A stretch of DNA of 42,814 bases from an uncultured Eggerthellaceae bacterium (GCA_947626195.1 CANQRF010000016.1:1-42814); one strand, 5' to 3'; positions 34,897 to 42,604 are shown, numbered from the stretch's first letter. Made by a program: numbers and translations. The notes: generated from the sequence alone by a model not told the origin.

Positions 34897-37800
34897 TATT
34901 CCCAAGCCATTATAGCGCTGCTTTTGTGTCTTCTGTTTAGCGTGACAATTGCCGTGGGTTTCGCGCCCACCGCATGGGGAAGCGAACCATCGGCTGACAT
35001 CTCCAGCAACGATGCGGTTCTTCTGCAAAACGACGGTTCGGAAATTGAAACCCAATCGTCGGGCGAAGAAAGCGTAGGAATCGTTTTAACACAACTCACC
35101 TATCGAAGCGAAGCCTATTCGATGCTCAACTTTGTCAACGCAGAGCGAGCCAAATACGGTAGTAGTCCATTAATGTGGAGTTCCCAGCTTGCAACGCTTG
35201 CAGAGCAACGTGCGGCCGAGATATCAATTTGCCTCGATAAGGGTCATTATCGCCCTGATGGAATAGAAACAGGGGGTATGCTGTATGCAAGAAGCTGCAA
35301 TATTTTCGCTACAGTTGATGGTTTGGCAGGAGAAAATCTTGCCTGGGCTTCGTCAAATGAAAGCGCCTCTTTTGCTATGAAGGATCTTATGCATTCGGAC
35401 GGACATAGAGCAAATATCCTGAATCCTAAATTTAGATATTTTGGTGCCGCTAAGATCATAGTGCAAGATATGAGCCACGGCACTTTTACTTATTGGGTTC
35501 AAGCATTCTCTTCTAACGTGACACAACCAGCAGGAGGATCGTGGAGCGGAACGCCGAATTCTGTACGTACGGTTAATATTAAGAAGAAGCTTCTTAACCT
35601 AACGACCGACAAATTAGAACTCACTCTGAAAAGATCCACCCAGAGTGAGCCGCTTTGCTTTTATTTGAAGAATACAAAGATACCGGAGGACAACGCATGG
35701 ACCCGAATCGATAACTACAACCTCTCCTATTCAAGTTCCAACACAAGTGTCGTCCAAGTGGTGCCTAACGACGGCATCGTGAAGGCAGTGGGCGCCGGCA
35801 CCGCTACCATCACGGCAAGCCTCAAGGTTGACCCGACCGAAAAGGTAGCTATACGGGTGACGGTAACGGATCCAAAGATTGCCACCACACCACAGGTGGC
35901 GAAGTCGCTCGTCTATAACGGCAAATCGCAAACCGGCGTTCCATCAAACTCAACCTATACACTTTCGGGCACCTATACAGCCACCAATGCAGGAACATAT
36001 ACGGCCTATGCCACACCGAAATCCGGCTATAAGTGGTCAGACGGCACCACAGCAAAAAAGACCCTCACATGGACGATCGCACAGAAGACCCCCACGCTTT
36101 CCGTCTCTTTAACGAACATCTGGAAAAACGTCGGGGATGCCGCCTCAAAGGTGACAGTGGCCTATAACGGCGACGGAGCCGTTTCGGTGAAATCTTCGAA
36201 CACCGCTGCCGCGACAGTGAGCTATGCGAGCTCCACAAAGACCATCACGATAACGCCGAAGGCCGCCGGTTCCACCACCATCACTGTTTCGGCAGCGGCG
36301 GGCAAGAACTACAAGGCTGCTTCGAAAACGATTTCCGTTACGGTGAAGCAGAGTTCCACAAGCGTTGCGGTTCCAAAGGCAAAGACAGGGCTTGTCTATA
36401 ACGGCTCCACCCAAACGGGCGTAAGCGCCGGCACCGGCTACACCATCACCGGGAACACCGGTTCAAATGCTGGCAGCTACACGGCAACCGCCACGCTGAA
36501 ATCCGGCTATAAATGGAGCGATGGCACACAAACCCAGAAGAAGATCACCTGGACCATTGCCAAGGCAACACCCACGCTCTCATTGTCGGCAACTAGCCTG
36601 TCTGTAAAAGCCGGCGATCCAGCAAGAACGATAACGTATTCGTACAACGGCAATGGTAGCGTTTCCGCCACGAGCTCGAGCTCCTCTGTCGTTTCTGTCT
36701 CTGTCAGCTCAGGGAAGATCATTATCACTCCTCGATCCCAAGGTAACGCGACGATTACCGTAAGCGCACCTGCCACGACGAATTACAACGCGAAAACAGC
36801 AACGATCACGGTGACGGTTTCTGCTTCGAACGCTAGTTCGGGAAACTCCTCAACCATTCAAATACCTATCGCTAATGCGGGCTTGATCTATAACGGCTCC
36901 ACCCAGACGGGCGTGAGTGCCGGCACCGGCTACACCATCACCGGGAATACCGGTTCAAATGCCGGCAGCTACACGGCAACCGCCACGCTGAAGACCGGCT
37001 ACAAATGGAGCGACGGCACGCAAACCCAGAAGAAGATCACCTGGACCATTGCCAAGGCAACACCCACGCTCTCTTTGTCGGCAGCTAGCCTGTCTGTAAA
37101 AGCCGGCGATCCAGCAAGAACGATAACGTATTCGTACAACGGCAATGGTAGCGTTTCCGCCACGAGCTCGAGCTCCTCTGTCGTTTCTGTCTCTGTCAGC
37201 TCAGGGAAGATCATTATCACTCCTCGATCCCAAGGTAACGCGACGATTACCGTAAGCGCACCTGCCACGACGAATTACAACGCGAAAACAGCAACGATCG
37301 CTGTTACCGTTCTCTCCGAGAATGAGAACGTGAATGAATCAAGACCACATTTCATCGACGTGAAAGATTCTGCCTGGTATAAAGACGGCATCGACTATGT
37401 GGTCGACAAGGGCATCATGAAGGGCTATGACGGCACGAATCGATTCGGCGTCGGAGATACTTTGACCAGAGCACAAGCTGCCCAAGTCCTCTATCGCTAC
37501 AATGACGCTGCCGCAGCAGATCGGGATCGTGAGAATTATCCCACGAATCAGACTGGCATGAGCGACGTCGCTAGTCGCCAATGGTACACCGGGGCAGCGA
37601 ACTGGGCTGTAAGAAACAATGTGATATCGGGATTCAAGGATAGCCACGGCGGAAGAACGTTCAGACCCAACTCGCCAGTCACGTTCGAGCAGTTTGTCTT
37701 AATCATTACCCGCCAATTAACCGGGAGCGACATGGAGGGCTATGACACCTCTTCCCTGAATCGATTCTCAGACCACAATTTGGTGAGCTCATGGGCCGCT

Positions 37801-37923
37801 CCGGCAATGGCGTGGGCAGTCGACAACGGCATCGTTCAGGGAGGAGAAAATGGTAAGCTGATGCCTCGCGATAACGTTTCACGCGAACGCGCTGCAACAA
37901 TTCTTATGCGTGCACTGCAATAG
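34885..37923 (+). CDS. Secreted CAP-domain / Ig-like repeat / SLH-anchored surface protein
   Basis: A frame of 1012 residues. After a hydrophobic signal segment (IIALLLCLLFSVTIAVGFAP) come: a CAP/SCP domain (about 72-211; AYSMLNFVNAERAKYG, GENLAWA, HRANILNPKFRYFG), a Big_2-like Ig domain (about 244-330), three MBG-type modules with the pattern LVYNGSTQTGVSAGTGYTI alternating with Ig-like modules (about 340-810), and three S-layer homology repeats (HFIDVKDSAWYKDG, GMSDVASRQWYTG, NRFSDHNLVSSW; about 818-1012). The last should hold the protein on the cell-wall polymer. Role: surface protein, possibly adhesion or host interaction. The start is problematic, because the strong ribosome site and GTG 34857 lie in another frame separated by a G8 tract. 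A terminator follows. Confidence 0.88.
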   Translation: MRGGYSQAIIALLLCLLFSVTIAVGFAPTAWGSEPSADISSNDAVLLQNDGSEIETQSSGEESVGIVLTQLTYRSEAYSMLNFVNAERAKYGSSPLMWSSQLATLAEQRAAEISICLDKGHYRPDGIETGGMLYARSCNIFATVDGLAGENLAWASSNESASFAMKDLMHSDGHRANILNPKFRYFGAAKIIVQDMSHGTFTYWVQAFSSNVTQPAGGSWSGTPNSVRTVNIKKKLLNLTTDKLELTLKRSTQSEPLCFYLKNTKIPEDNAWTRIDNYNLSYSSSNTSVVQVVPNDGIVKAVGAGTATITASLKVDPTEKVAIRVTVTDPKIATTPQVAKSLVYNGKSQTGVPSNSTYTLSGTYTATNAGTYTAYATPKSGYKWSDGTTAKKTLTWTIAQKTPTLSVSLTNIWKNVGDAASKVTVAYNGDGAVSVKSSNTAAATVSYASSTKTITITPKAAGSTTITVSAAAGKNYKAASKTISVTVKQSSTSVAVPKAKTGLVYNGSTQTGVSAGTGYTITGNTGSNAGSYTATATLKSGYKWSDGTQTQKKITWTIAKATPTLSLSATSLSVKAGDPARTITYSYNGNGSVSATSSSSSVVSVSVSSGKIIITPRSQGNATITVSAPATTNYNAKTATITVTVSASNASSGNSSTIQIPIANAGLIYNGSTQTGVSAGTGYTITGNTGSNAGSYTATATLKTGYKWSDGTQTQKKITWTIAKATPTLSLSAASLSVKAGDPARTITYSYNGNGSVSATSSSSSVVSVSVSSGKIIITPRSQGNATITVSAPATTNYNAKTATIAVTVLSENENVNESRPHFIDVKDSAWYKDGIDYVVDKGIMKGYDGTNRFGVGDTLTRAQAAQVLYRYNDAAAADRDRENYPTNQTGMSDVASRQWYTGAANWAVRNNVISGFKDSHGGRTFRPNSPVTFEQFVLIITRQLTGSDMEGYDTSSLNRFSDHNLVSSWAAPAMAWAVDNGIVQGGENGKLMPRDNVSRERAATILMRALQ
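36396..37299 (+). repeat. Two near-identical 412-base in-gene direct repeats
   Basis: Bases 36396-36807 and 36888-37299 are copies at an exact offset of 492 bases (164 codons). The second halves, from the SVKAGDPARTITYSYNGNGS coding region on, look identical for over 200 bases, while the first halves differ at a few sites. It points to recent duplication or gene conversion inside the surface protein gene, and copy number may vary between strains. Confidence 0.92.
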
Positions 37924-37966
37924 AACTCCAACACCACTTTGAGTGGTGAGTTCAAAGCTAATACAA

Positions 37967-38012
37967 GGGGGTGTATCGAAAGTGATTTTGGTACACCCCC
38001 CCCCTTTTTTTC
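37967..38012 (+). terminator. Terminator of the SLH surface protein gene
   Basis: GGGGGTGTA (37967-37975) pairs with TACACCCCC (37992-38000), then further C to give a run of nine C and eight T (38005-38012). A smaller hairpin CACCACT-TTG-AGTGGTG precedes it at 37932-37948. Confidence 0.85.
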
Positions 38013-38014
38013 AG

Positions 38015-38300
38015 TGTGCCGAGCATGCACACGTTTCTAACGGGTGAAAGTCCCCAGCGCCTCCCGATGGCGGGAAGCGCACAGCAAAAGGCAAGGGTGT
38101 CCATCATGAGTTGGAGCCCGAAAGAAGCCGGGCGGCAAACCCTTGACCCGACGAACAGAAACCGCATAGGGCATAGCCCGGCGGGTAAGGCTGCACACCA
38201 AGCCGAAGCGGCGCATAAAAGCCCTCCCTGCGACGATCATGCAGAGCAAAAGCGTTGTGCTGTCATCGTGTCTGAGCATGGAGCCATTGTGCACCGCATG
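38015..38300 (+). mobile_element. Truncated group II intron (5' domain I fragment)
   Basis: The segment begins GTGTGCCGAGCATGCACACG, continues with TAACGGGTGAAAGTCCCC, then GGCAAGGGTGTCC, TTGGAGCCCGAAAGAAGCC and GACGAACAGAAACCGCATA. This is the order seen in the first 250-300 bases of bacterial group II introns (5' GUGYG end and domain I). The reverse transcriptase frame and the domain V/VI 3' end are missing, so the copy is dead. It starts three bases after the T-run of the preceding terminator, an insertion preference known for group IIC introns, but I cannot assign the class. The right limit is approximate. Confidence 0.75.
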
Positions 38301-38304
38301 TCAC

Positions 38305-38327
38305 AAAAAAGCCCGCCGGAGCGGGCT
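38305..38327 (-). terminator. Terminator of the minus-strand toxin-like gene pair
   Basis: On the minus strand AGCCCGC-TCCG-GCGGGCT is followed by TTTTT. It stands 17 bases after the stop of the 75-residue gene and ends that two-gene transcript. Confidence 0.85.
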
Positions 38328-38343
38328 ATAGCTCTCGATTACG

Positions 38344-38571
38344 TTATGCGGGTATAGCTTGTCGCATGTATTCAGGAAGCGGAGCAGGCCCTATCTCTGG
38401 CGGTATAGGAGTTGCTTCCACAACGATAAAGGACTGAGGCGGGTAAAGGTAATCTTCTTCGCTTTCATCAGTGATACGGTACCAACCGCATTCTATTGAT
38501 TCAACGATATATTGCTTACCGTTGATCAATCCCATTGGTGTTGTATGTCCAATGAATTTAACTATCATCAT
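38344..38571 (-). CDS. Small partner protein of the toxin-like gene, function unknown
   Basis: A 75-residue protein (VKFIGHTTPMGLINGKQYIV, then YRITDESEEDYLYPP) with an SH3-like strand pattern and a proline-rich tail. The start overlaps the stop of the upstream gene (ATGA, 38568-38571), so it is co-translated with it. By position it may be an immunity or accessory protein for the toxin-like domain. This is inferred from context only. An intact terminator follows. Confidence 0.6.
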   Translation of the reverse strand: MMIVKFIGHTTPMGLINGKQYIVESIECGWYRITDESEEDYLYPPQSFIVVEATPIPPEIGPAPLPEYMRQAIPA

Positions 38572-38975
38572 CTATAATAATAGAACTTTTTAACCTTCAT
38601 ATCAACACGAATTCCATCAACAGATTGATACCAGTGAAGCTCGCATGGCCTGCTTAATCCCAGATCATCGACGTAACCATCACCACTGACCTTCTGCCAA
38701 TCCGCTTTGCTTCCTCCGTATTTACTCACCAAATGATCTATCGCCTTAATCGGCTTTCCAGTATCCTTGCCAGCAATAGCTTTAACTCCTGTAATTGCTG
38801 TACCTTCTGATATTTTGCTAAATGTACCATCTGGTAAAAGAACTATATCTCTATATGCCGCTGCACCAGCGTTTCTGCCGATAACAATATCATCGAGAAG
38901 TATCTCTTTTACCGCTTCCTCTTCTTTCATCATTGCCCTATTGTATATCTTCTCACGCCAAGGATTCCTCTTCAA
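38568..38975 (-). CDS. Orphan toxin-like / phage head-protein C-terminal domain
   Basis: A frame of 135 residues from TTG 38975; ATG 38933 or 38930 are shorter options. The core, VLLPDGTFSKISEGTAITG, HLVSKYGGSKADWQKVSGDG and CELHWYQSVDGIRVDMKVK, resembles a domain found at the C-terminus of SPP1 gp7-type phage head proteins and of polymorphic toxins. The frame stays open upstream to about 39055 (TESSRLIRGYQSELKTLVEL, then DKRVLKRNPWREK) without a start codon, so it looks like the displaced end of a larger protein. It is coupled to the 75-residue gene by ATGA. A cassette of toxin tip plus partner is possible. Confidence 0.5.
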   Translation of the reverse strand: MKRNPWREKIYNRAMMKEEEAVKEILLDDIVIGRNAGAAAYRDIVLLPDGTFSKISEGTAITGVKAIAGKDTGKPIKAIDHLVSKYGGSKADWQKVSGDGYVDDLGLSRPCELHWYQSVDGIRVDMKVKKFYYYR

Positions 38976-39133
38976 AACCCTTTTATCCAGTTCAACAAGA
39001 GTTTTGAGCTCGCTTTGATATCCCCTGATCAGACGGCTACTTTCAGTGATCCGAAGTCATTCTGCTCTGAGCGCCGCTCGAACGCGTTTTTCCTTACGTA
39101 TTTTGTCTCCACCTGGCGCTGGTCTTAAACAAT

Positions 39134-39382
39134 TCACGCTTGTTTCCCGTGCTCGTAAATCGCATCGCTTGGGAGATCGATTTCGCTGTTCCAAAAGACG
39201 CAGGTGCGGCTTTGATCGAGCTGCACCTGAGGGAACAGTCCGGTTATATGAACCAATGGCGCAAATGCAGGAATATCCCGCACGTCTTCGCTCACGTCGT
39301 AAAGGACGATACGACCGTCATCAAACTCTACGCGCAGCATAAGATTCGGTAAGGTCTCGATATGTTTGATGCGCGGAATCAT
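39134..39382 (-). CDS. DUF2442 protein
   Basis: An 82-residue protein of the DUF2442 type (IETLPNLMLRVEFDDGRIV, LYDVSEDVRDIPAFAPL, VFWNSEIDLPSDAIYEHG). These often stand after DUF4160 genes in toxin-antitoxin-like pairs. Its ATG overlaps the TGA of a 16-codon DUF4160 remnant (ATGA), which fixes the start and suggests it is still translated by re-initiation. The function of the family is not established. Confidence 0.8.
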   Translation of the reverse strand: MIPRIKHIETLPNLMLRVEFDDGRIVLYDVSEDVRDIPAFAPLVHITGLFPQVQLDQSRTCVFWNSEIDLPSDAIYEHGKQA

Positions 39383-39429
39383 ATTGGCTTATTGACGCCT
39401 ATCCCATAAAAGCGGGTAATCTCAGGCAT
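39379..39429 (-). pseudogene. DUF4160 gene reduced to its first codons
   Basis: ATG 39429 encodes MPEITRFYGIGVNKPI and stops at 39379. MPEITRFYGI is the typical opening of DUF4160 proteins, whose genes usually continue for about 80 codons just ahead of DUF2442. Everything after residue 10 is lost, but the ATGA link to DUF2442 remains. TATAAT on this strand (39456-39461) is a likely -10 box. Confidence 0.6.
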
Positions 39430-39529
39430 GGCGTTCCGTTCTCTTGGGTTGATCCATTATACTCTCGTTTGCCCATGAGTATCCGTAGCCTAAATAGATG
39501 AGAGCGGTTCTCATATCAACATCGACGGC

Positions 39530-39558
39530 TTGACAAATGTATCGAAAAACGATACAGT
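39530..39558 (+). promoter_or_regulatory. Promoter with perfect palindromic operator of the XRE-amidotransferase gene
   Basis: TTGACA (39530-39535), 17 bases, TACAGT (39553-39558). The perfect inverted repeat TGTATCG-AAAAA-CGATACA (39538-39556) covers the spacer and -10 box, a typical repressor site. The nearest DNA-binding protein is the XRE domain encoded from 39828, suggesting autoregulation. The 39565-39827 leader of about 260 bases has no convincing gene. Confidence 0.7.
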
Positions 39559-39827
39559 TATGATGCGAGAAAATCAAATCCTTGGTTCGCGGCGCTGGTG
39601 TCCCAGCCCGCGGGCCTTTCTCTGGCGGTCGATCTGCCTTTCGCCGGCTTTCCCTCTTCCGCGGAATGGGAGAGCGCCTTTTCCGGTGCAACGGTAAGCT
39701 CTTCCTTTGCGCACGTCTCGTTGGATCTGTCCCCTCTGTTCGCGGCATTGTTCGCATGGGGGCTTTCCTATGTGCTAGATTGTTCTGCGATTCTGCAAAA
39801 CGAGGTAGAGCAGGTGGTTTGAGGGGC

Positions 39828-40976
39828 ATGGCGATATATCTTTGTGTGGATGAGTTGCTCAAAGAACGAGGAATGTCGGTGAGCAAATTAGCCCTTGAAG
39901 TGGGCATAACGCGCGCGAACGTCTCGAACATCAAGACCGGAAACGTCAAGGCCCTTCGTTTCTCAACGCTTGACAAGCTCTGCGAGGTCTTGAATTGCGA
40001 ACCGGGGGACATCATCAAATACCAACCCCCTTGCTGCGGGGAAAGCGTGTTAGCCGCGGCGGAAAACGGGAAAGCGATGAGAGAAGCAGAGGAAGCTGAC
40101 GGAGCAGGGGCGGCGAGCGAGCCGAGGGCGAAAAAGCGGCCGATCGTCGGAATCGTTCCTGCGCTTCTCCCCGATGAGGCCAGCTTCCAAGTTCGGCAAA
40201 ACTACTGCGATGCCATCATTGCCGCAGGCGGTACGCCGCTCATTCTCCCGCTCACCCTCGACATGTCCGTGTATGAGGAGCTCTTTCCCAGCATCGACGG
40301 CTTTCTCCTCACGGGCGGCACGGACATCGACCCTCACCGCTACGGCGAAGAGGGAACAAGCGACAAGCTCGGAGAGTTCACCCCTTCGCGGGAGGAGGTG
40401 GAGTGCCTGATCTTGAGTTACGCCTATCAGTTCGACGTGCCCGTGCTTGGCATCTGCCGCGGCATGCAGATGATAAACGTGTTCTTTGGCGGAACGCTCT
40501 ACCTCGATCTGGCCGATCAGTTCTGCCCGAAAGAGAACTGCCCGCTGGGAGGCATCGCCCATTGGCAAAAGGAAGATTATTCCAAGCCGACGCATTTCGT
40601 TGACATCGTGCGCGCCTCGAAGCTCGCCGACATCCTCCAAACCGATCAAGTCGCTACGAACTCGATGCATCATCAGGGCGTACGCAAGCTCGGCCCGCTG
40701 CTCGACGCAGCCGCCTATGGCCCTGACGGTCTCATCGAGGCCATTGAGGTACGTGACCGCAGCTTCATCATCGGCGTGCAATGGCATCCGGAGTTCTTCG
40801 CCGGCGAGAAGCACATGGGGTGCATTTTCACGTCGCTCATTCAAGAGGCGAAACGTTGCTCGCGTCGTGCGCGAACCGCCGTGGCCAATTCCTGCGTGTT
40901 CTCGTGTCGCACGAAACCGTGCCTACGATCGTTCGATCTTCCCAAAGAGCTTCATTTCTCACGCGAGACGGGATAG
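39828..40976 (+). CDS. XRE-type repressor fused to a PuuD-like glutamine amidotransferase (peptidase C26)
   Basis: A 382-residue fusion. Residues 8-65 are a Cro/C1-type helix-turn-helix (SKLALEVGITRANVSNIKTG, then FSTLDKLCEVLNCEPGDI). A charged linker (about 70-105) leads to a class I glutamine-amidotransferase-like domain with the gamma-glutamyl-GABA hydrolase pattern: FLLTGGTDIDPHRYGE, catalytic Cys210 in LGICRGMQMIN, His320 and Glu322 in GVQWHPEFF. The triad is intact. In enteric bacteria PuuR (XRE) and PuuD are separate neighbours controlling putrescine use. The start is ATG 39828, ten bases after AGGTGG. The last 40 residues are Arg/Cys-rich and do not look like the family, perhaps a frame slip near the end. 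Confidence 0.85.
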   Translation: MAIYLCVDELLKERGMSVSKLALEVGITRANVSNIKTGNVKALRFSTLDKLCEVLNCEPGDIIKYQPPCCGESVLAAAENGKAMREAEEADGAGAASEPRAKKRPIVGIVPALLPDEASFQVRQNYCDAIIAAGGTPLILPLTLDMSVYEELFPSIDGFLLTGGTDIDPHRYGEEGTSDKLGEFTPSREEVECLILSYAYQFDVPVLGICRGMQMINVFFGGTLYLDLADQFCPKENCPLGGIAHWQKEDYSKPTHFVDIVRASKLADILQTDQVATNSMHHQGVRKLGPLLDAAAYGPDGLIEAIEVRDRSFIIGVQWHPEFFAGEKHMGCIFTSLIQEAKRCSRRARTAVANSCVFSCRTKPCLRSFDLPKELHFSRETG

Positions 40977-41043
40977 CGGGAGAACGAGAGCAGGGGGCCG
41001 ATGATGAAGCGCGCCAGCAAGTAATAAGCGCGGCTGCAAAAGG

Positions 41044-41072
41044 TTGTATTTCCGAACAGATGCAACTATAAT
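41044..41072 (+). promoter_or_regulatory. Promoter of the hicAB operon
   Basis: TTGTAT (41044-41049), 17 bases, TATAAT (41067-41072), 24 bases before ATG 41097, with GAAGGAG (41084-41090) as ribosome site. Confidence 0.75.
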
Positions 41073-41096
41073 TAGTCGCAAGGGAAGGAGACGGCG

Positions 41097-41363
41097 ATGA
41101 CGCAGATACAGAAGCTGATAGACAAGCTGATGTGTCGGCCTTCTACGTTTCCGTTTAGGGACTTCATCAAGGTGATGGAGCATTACGGCTTCGTTCTCGA
41201 TGAAAAAGGTAAAACTTCGGGTTCCCGTTTACGCTTCTATCGAGAGAGCGACGGACGCATGCTTTTGCTTCATAGTCCACATCCGAGCAATGACCTGAAG
41301 GCCGGAACGATCCGCAACATCGTGACGTTTTTGGAAGGACTCAACGATGAGCAGCACACTTGA
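41097..41363 (+). CDS. HicA-like mRNA interferase toxin
   Basis: An 88-residue protein of the HicA fold. FRDFIKVMEHYGFVLDEKGK and GSRLRFYRESDGRMLLLHSP lead to HSPHPSNDLKAGTIRNIV, which carries the His and the usual C-terminal helix. HicA toxins cut mRNA during translation arrest. It comes first in the operon, and the antitoxin gene overlaps its end by 17 bases, the common hicAB order. It is probably intact. Confidence 0.85.
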   Translation: MTQIQKLIDKLMCRPSTFPFRDFIKVMEHYGFVLDEKGKTSGSRLRFYRESDGRMLLLHSPHPSNDLKAGTIRNIVTFLEGLNDEQHT

Positions 41364-41676
41364 CTATAAGGGATATACCGTAAACATCGTCTACGATGCT
41401 GAGGGAGGCGTTCTTTCTGGTACGGTGATCGGAATTCGGGACGGCATCTGCTTCGAGGCCGAATCGGCGGCTGACGTCGAATCGGCGTTTCATGAGGCCA
41501 TCGATGATTACTTGGCGTTCTGTGCCGAGAAGGGCAAGGCACCCGAGGTGCCGTACAAGGGATCTTTCAACGTGCGCATCCCTCCCGACCTGCACCGTGC
41601 TGCCTCTATAGCGGCCCTGCGCAAGAACGAGTCGTTGAACCGTTTTGTGGCCGATGCCATCGCCGCAGCGGTGTGA
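41347..41676 (+). CDS. HicB-like antitoxin with ribbon-helix-helix domain
   Basis: A 109-residue antitoxin. The degenerate RNase H-like domain (DYKGYTVNIVYDAEGGVLSG, then FEAESAADVESAFHEAIDDY) blocks HicA. The C-terminal SFNVRIPPDLHRAASIAALR plus NESLNRFVADAI is a ribbon-helix-helix DNA-binding unit, so it should also repress the hic promoter. The start lies within hicA (17-base overlap). Confidence 0.88.
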   Translation: MSSTLDYKGYTVNIVYDAEGGVLSGTVIGIRDGICFEAESAADVESAFHEAIDDYLAFCAEKGKAPEVPYKGSFNVRIPPDLHRAASIAALRKNESLNRFVADAIAAAV

Positions 41677-41793
41677 TCTGTCCGCGTGATTCGAGCTGTT
41701 TAACGCTCGGCTCGATAAGCTTGTGGCCAACACCAAGCGGGGGATCATGTATGGCGAATGGAACGACAACGGGCGGCTTCTCCAAAAAACCTC

Positions 41794-41824
41794 TTGACCC
41801 TCACGTTGTGTCATAGTGCAGATT
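41794..41824 (+). promoter_or_regulatory. Remnant of a MerR-type promoter
   Basis: TTGACC (41794-41799) followed by CTCACGTTGTGTCATAGTG, a 19-base spacer typical of MerR-regulated promoters, and a poor -10 (CAGATT). It stands just ahead of the MerR-like pseudogene head at 41844. The region 41677-41793 holds only a 35-codon frame of uncertain meaning. Confidence 0.45.
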
Positions 41825-41843
41825 CTATGTCGGAGATACTAAG

Positions 41844-42098
41844 AACAGACAAAGCTATACGGTAAAGGAGCTCGCTCAACTTACGGGAGTGAGCATGCGA
41901 TTGCTTCATAGCCAAGTATCTGAGAGCAGTATCCGCCTTTCGCACAATGCTGCATGTTTGTGCAAAGAGATGTTTCTACTTGTGTCCCGAAACACGATCA
42001 GCTTCATCGAGACGGGGCAGTTCAACCCCACCGCCAAACTCGTCCTCGTCCTATGCATTGCCTTGGATAAGAAATTTGAGGACCTCTTCTTCTTTTGA
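41844..42098 (+). pseudogene. Chimeric regulator remnant: MerR head joined to XRE tail
   Basis: One open frame reads NRQSYTVKELAQLTGVSMRL, the start of a MerR-type helix-turn-helix, but has no start codon where one is expected (AAG at 41841). After about 25 unlike residues it continues SRNTISFIETGQFNPTAKLV and ends ALDKKFEDLFFF, which is the second half of a small XRE regulator. Neither domain is complete. GTG 41889 or ATG 41895 could start only the tail. It is probably a deletion joint between two regulator genes. Confidence 0.6.
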
Positions 42099-42251
42099 TT
42101 TGCAAACCGCGTCCGGCCGGTTTTCAGCAAACACGGACACCGCGGTTCACGGTAATAATAAACCGCTAACATTCCACCAGAGATCCGGCACATCAGCGGT
42201 CGGTCTTTCTGTATTTAGTATTAATTAACGGCGCGACAAACGGGAGGTTGT

Positions 42252-42572
42252 CTATTTCTTCTTTTTCGGTTTTGGCACTGGCAATTCTTCATACATGGCG
42301 TTAAATAAACCCGTCAAAAGTTCTCGGTCATCAACTTCGTCCACCAACAACATCTCCTTTGCTCCCTCATAAGGTAATTCATACGGAGCCGTTGGCAGAT
42401 AGCTGATCGCCGTTTTTGTCGGTTTTACAAGCAACCTGTCATCATAGATGCCGCCTATAATTTTGCCACGGTAATAGATGATGAACTCGCCTATCATGGC
42501 TCGATAGGTAATTTCATCCAGTTCGGATAATTGCCCTAAAATGAAGTCTAGATATTCTTTACTTGACGCCAT
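42252..42572 (-). CDS. TfoX N-terminal-domain protein
   Basis: A 106-residue protein matching the TfoX/Sxy N-terminal domain: KEYLDFILGQLSELDEITYR, AMIGEFIIYYRGKIIGGIYD and DRLLVKPTKTA. In Haemophilus and Escherichia Sxy activates competence genes; stand-alone versions in Gram-positives have no known role. It ends in a lysine run (PKPKKKK). Codons are more AT-rich than in the core genes, consistent with transfer. The 42099-42251 gap holds no recognisable gene. Confidence 0.85.
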   Translation of the reverse strand: MASSKEYLDFILGQLSELDEITYRAMIGEFIIYYRGKIIGGIYDDRLLVKPTKTAISYLPTAPYELPYEGAKEMLLVDEVDDRELLTGLFNAMYEELPVPKPKKKK

Positions 42573-42604
42573 GGCTCCATCTCAAATCTCGATTTTATTC
42601 CGAT

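Noticed and set aside
36396-37299. Repeat array resembling a CRISPR
   Set aside because: Only two long copies inside a coding frame encoding Ig-like modules; no short repeats with unique spacers occur anywhere in the window.
39598-39822. A 74-codon plus-strand frame in the leader of the XRE-amidotransferase gene
   Set aside because: GTG start without ribosome site, no recognisable domain; kept only as part of the long leader.
41690-41797. A 35-codon frame (FELFNARLDKLVANTKRG) after hicB
   Set aside because: Coding-like but with no start codon and directly behind a stop; too short to separate from chance.
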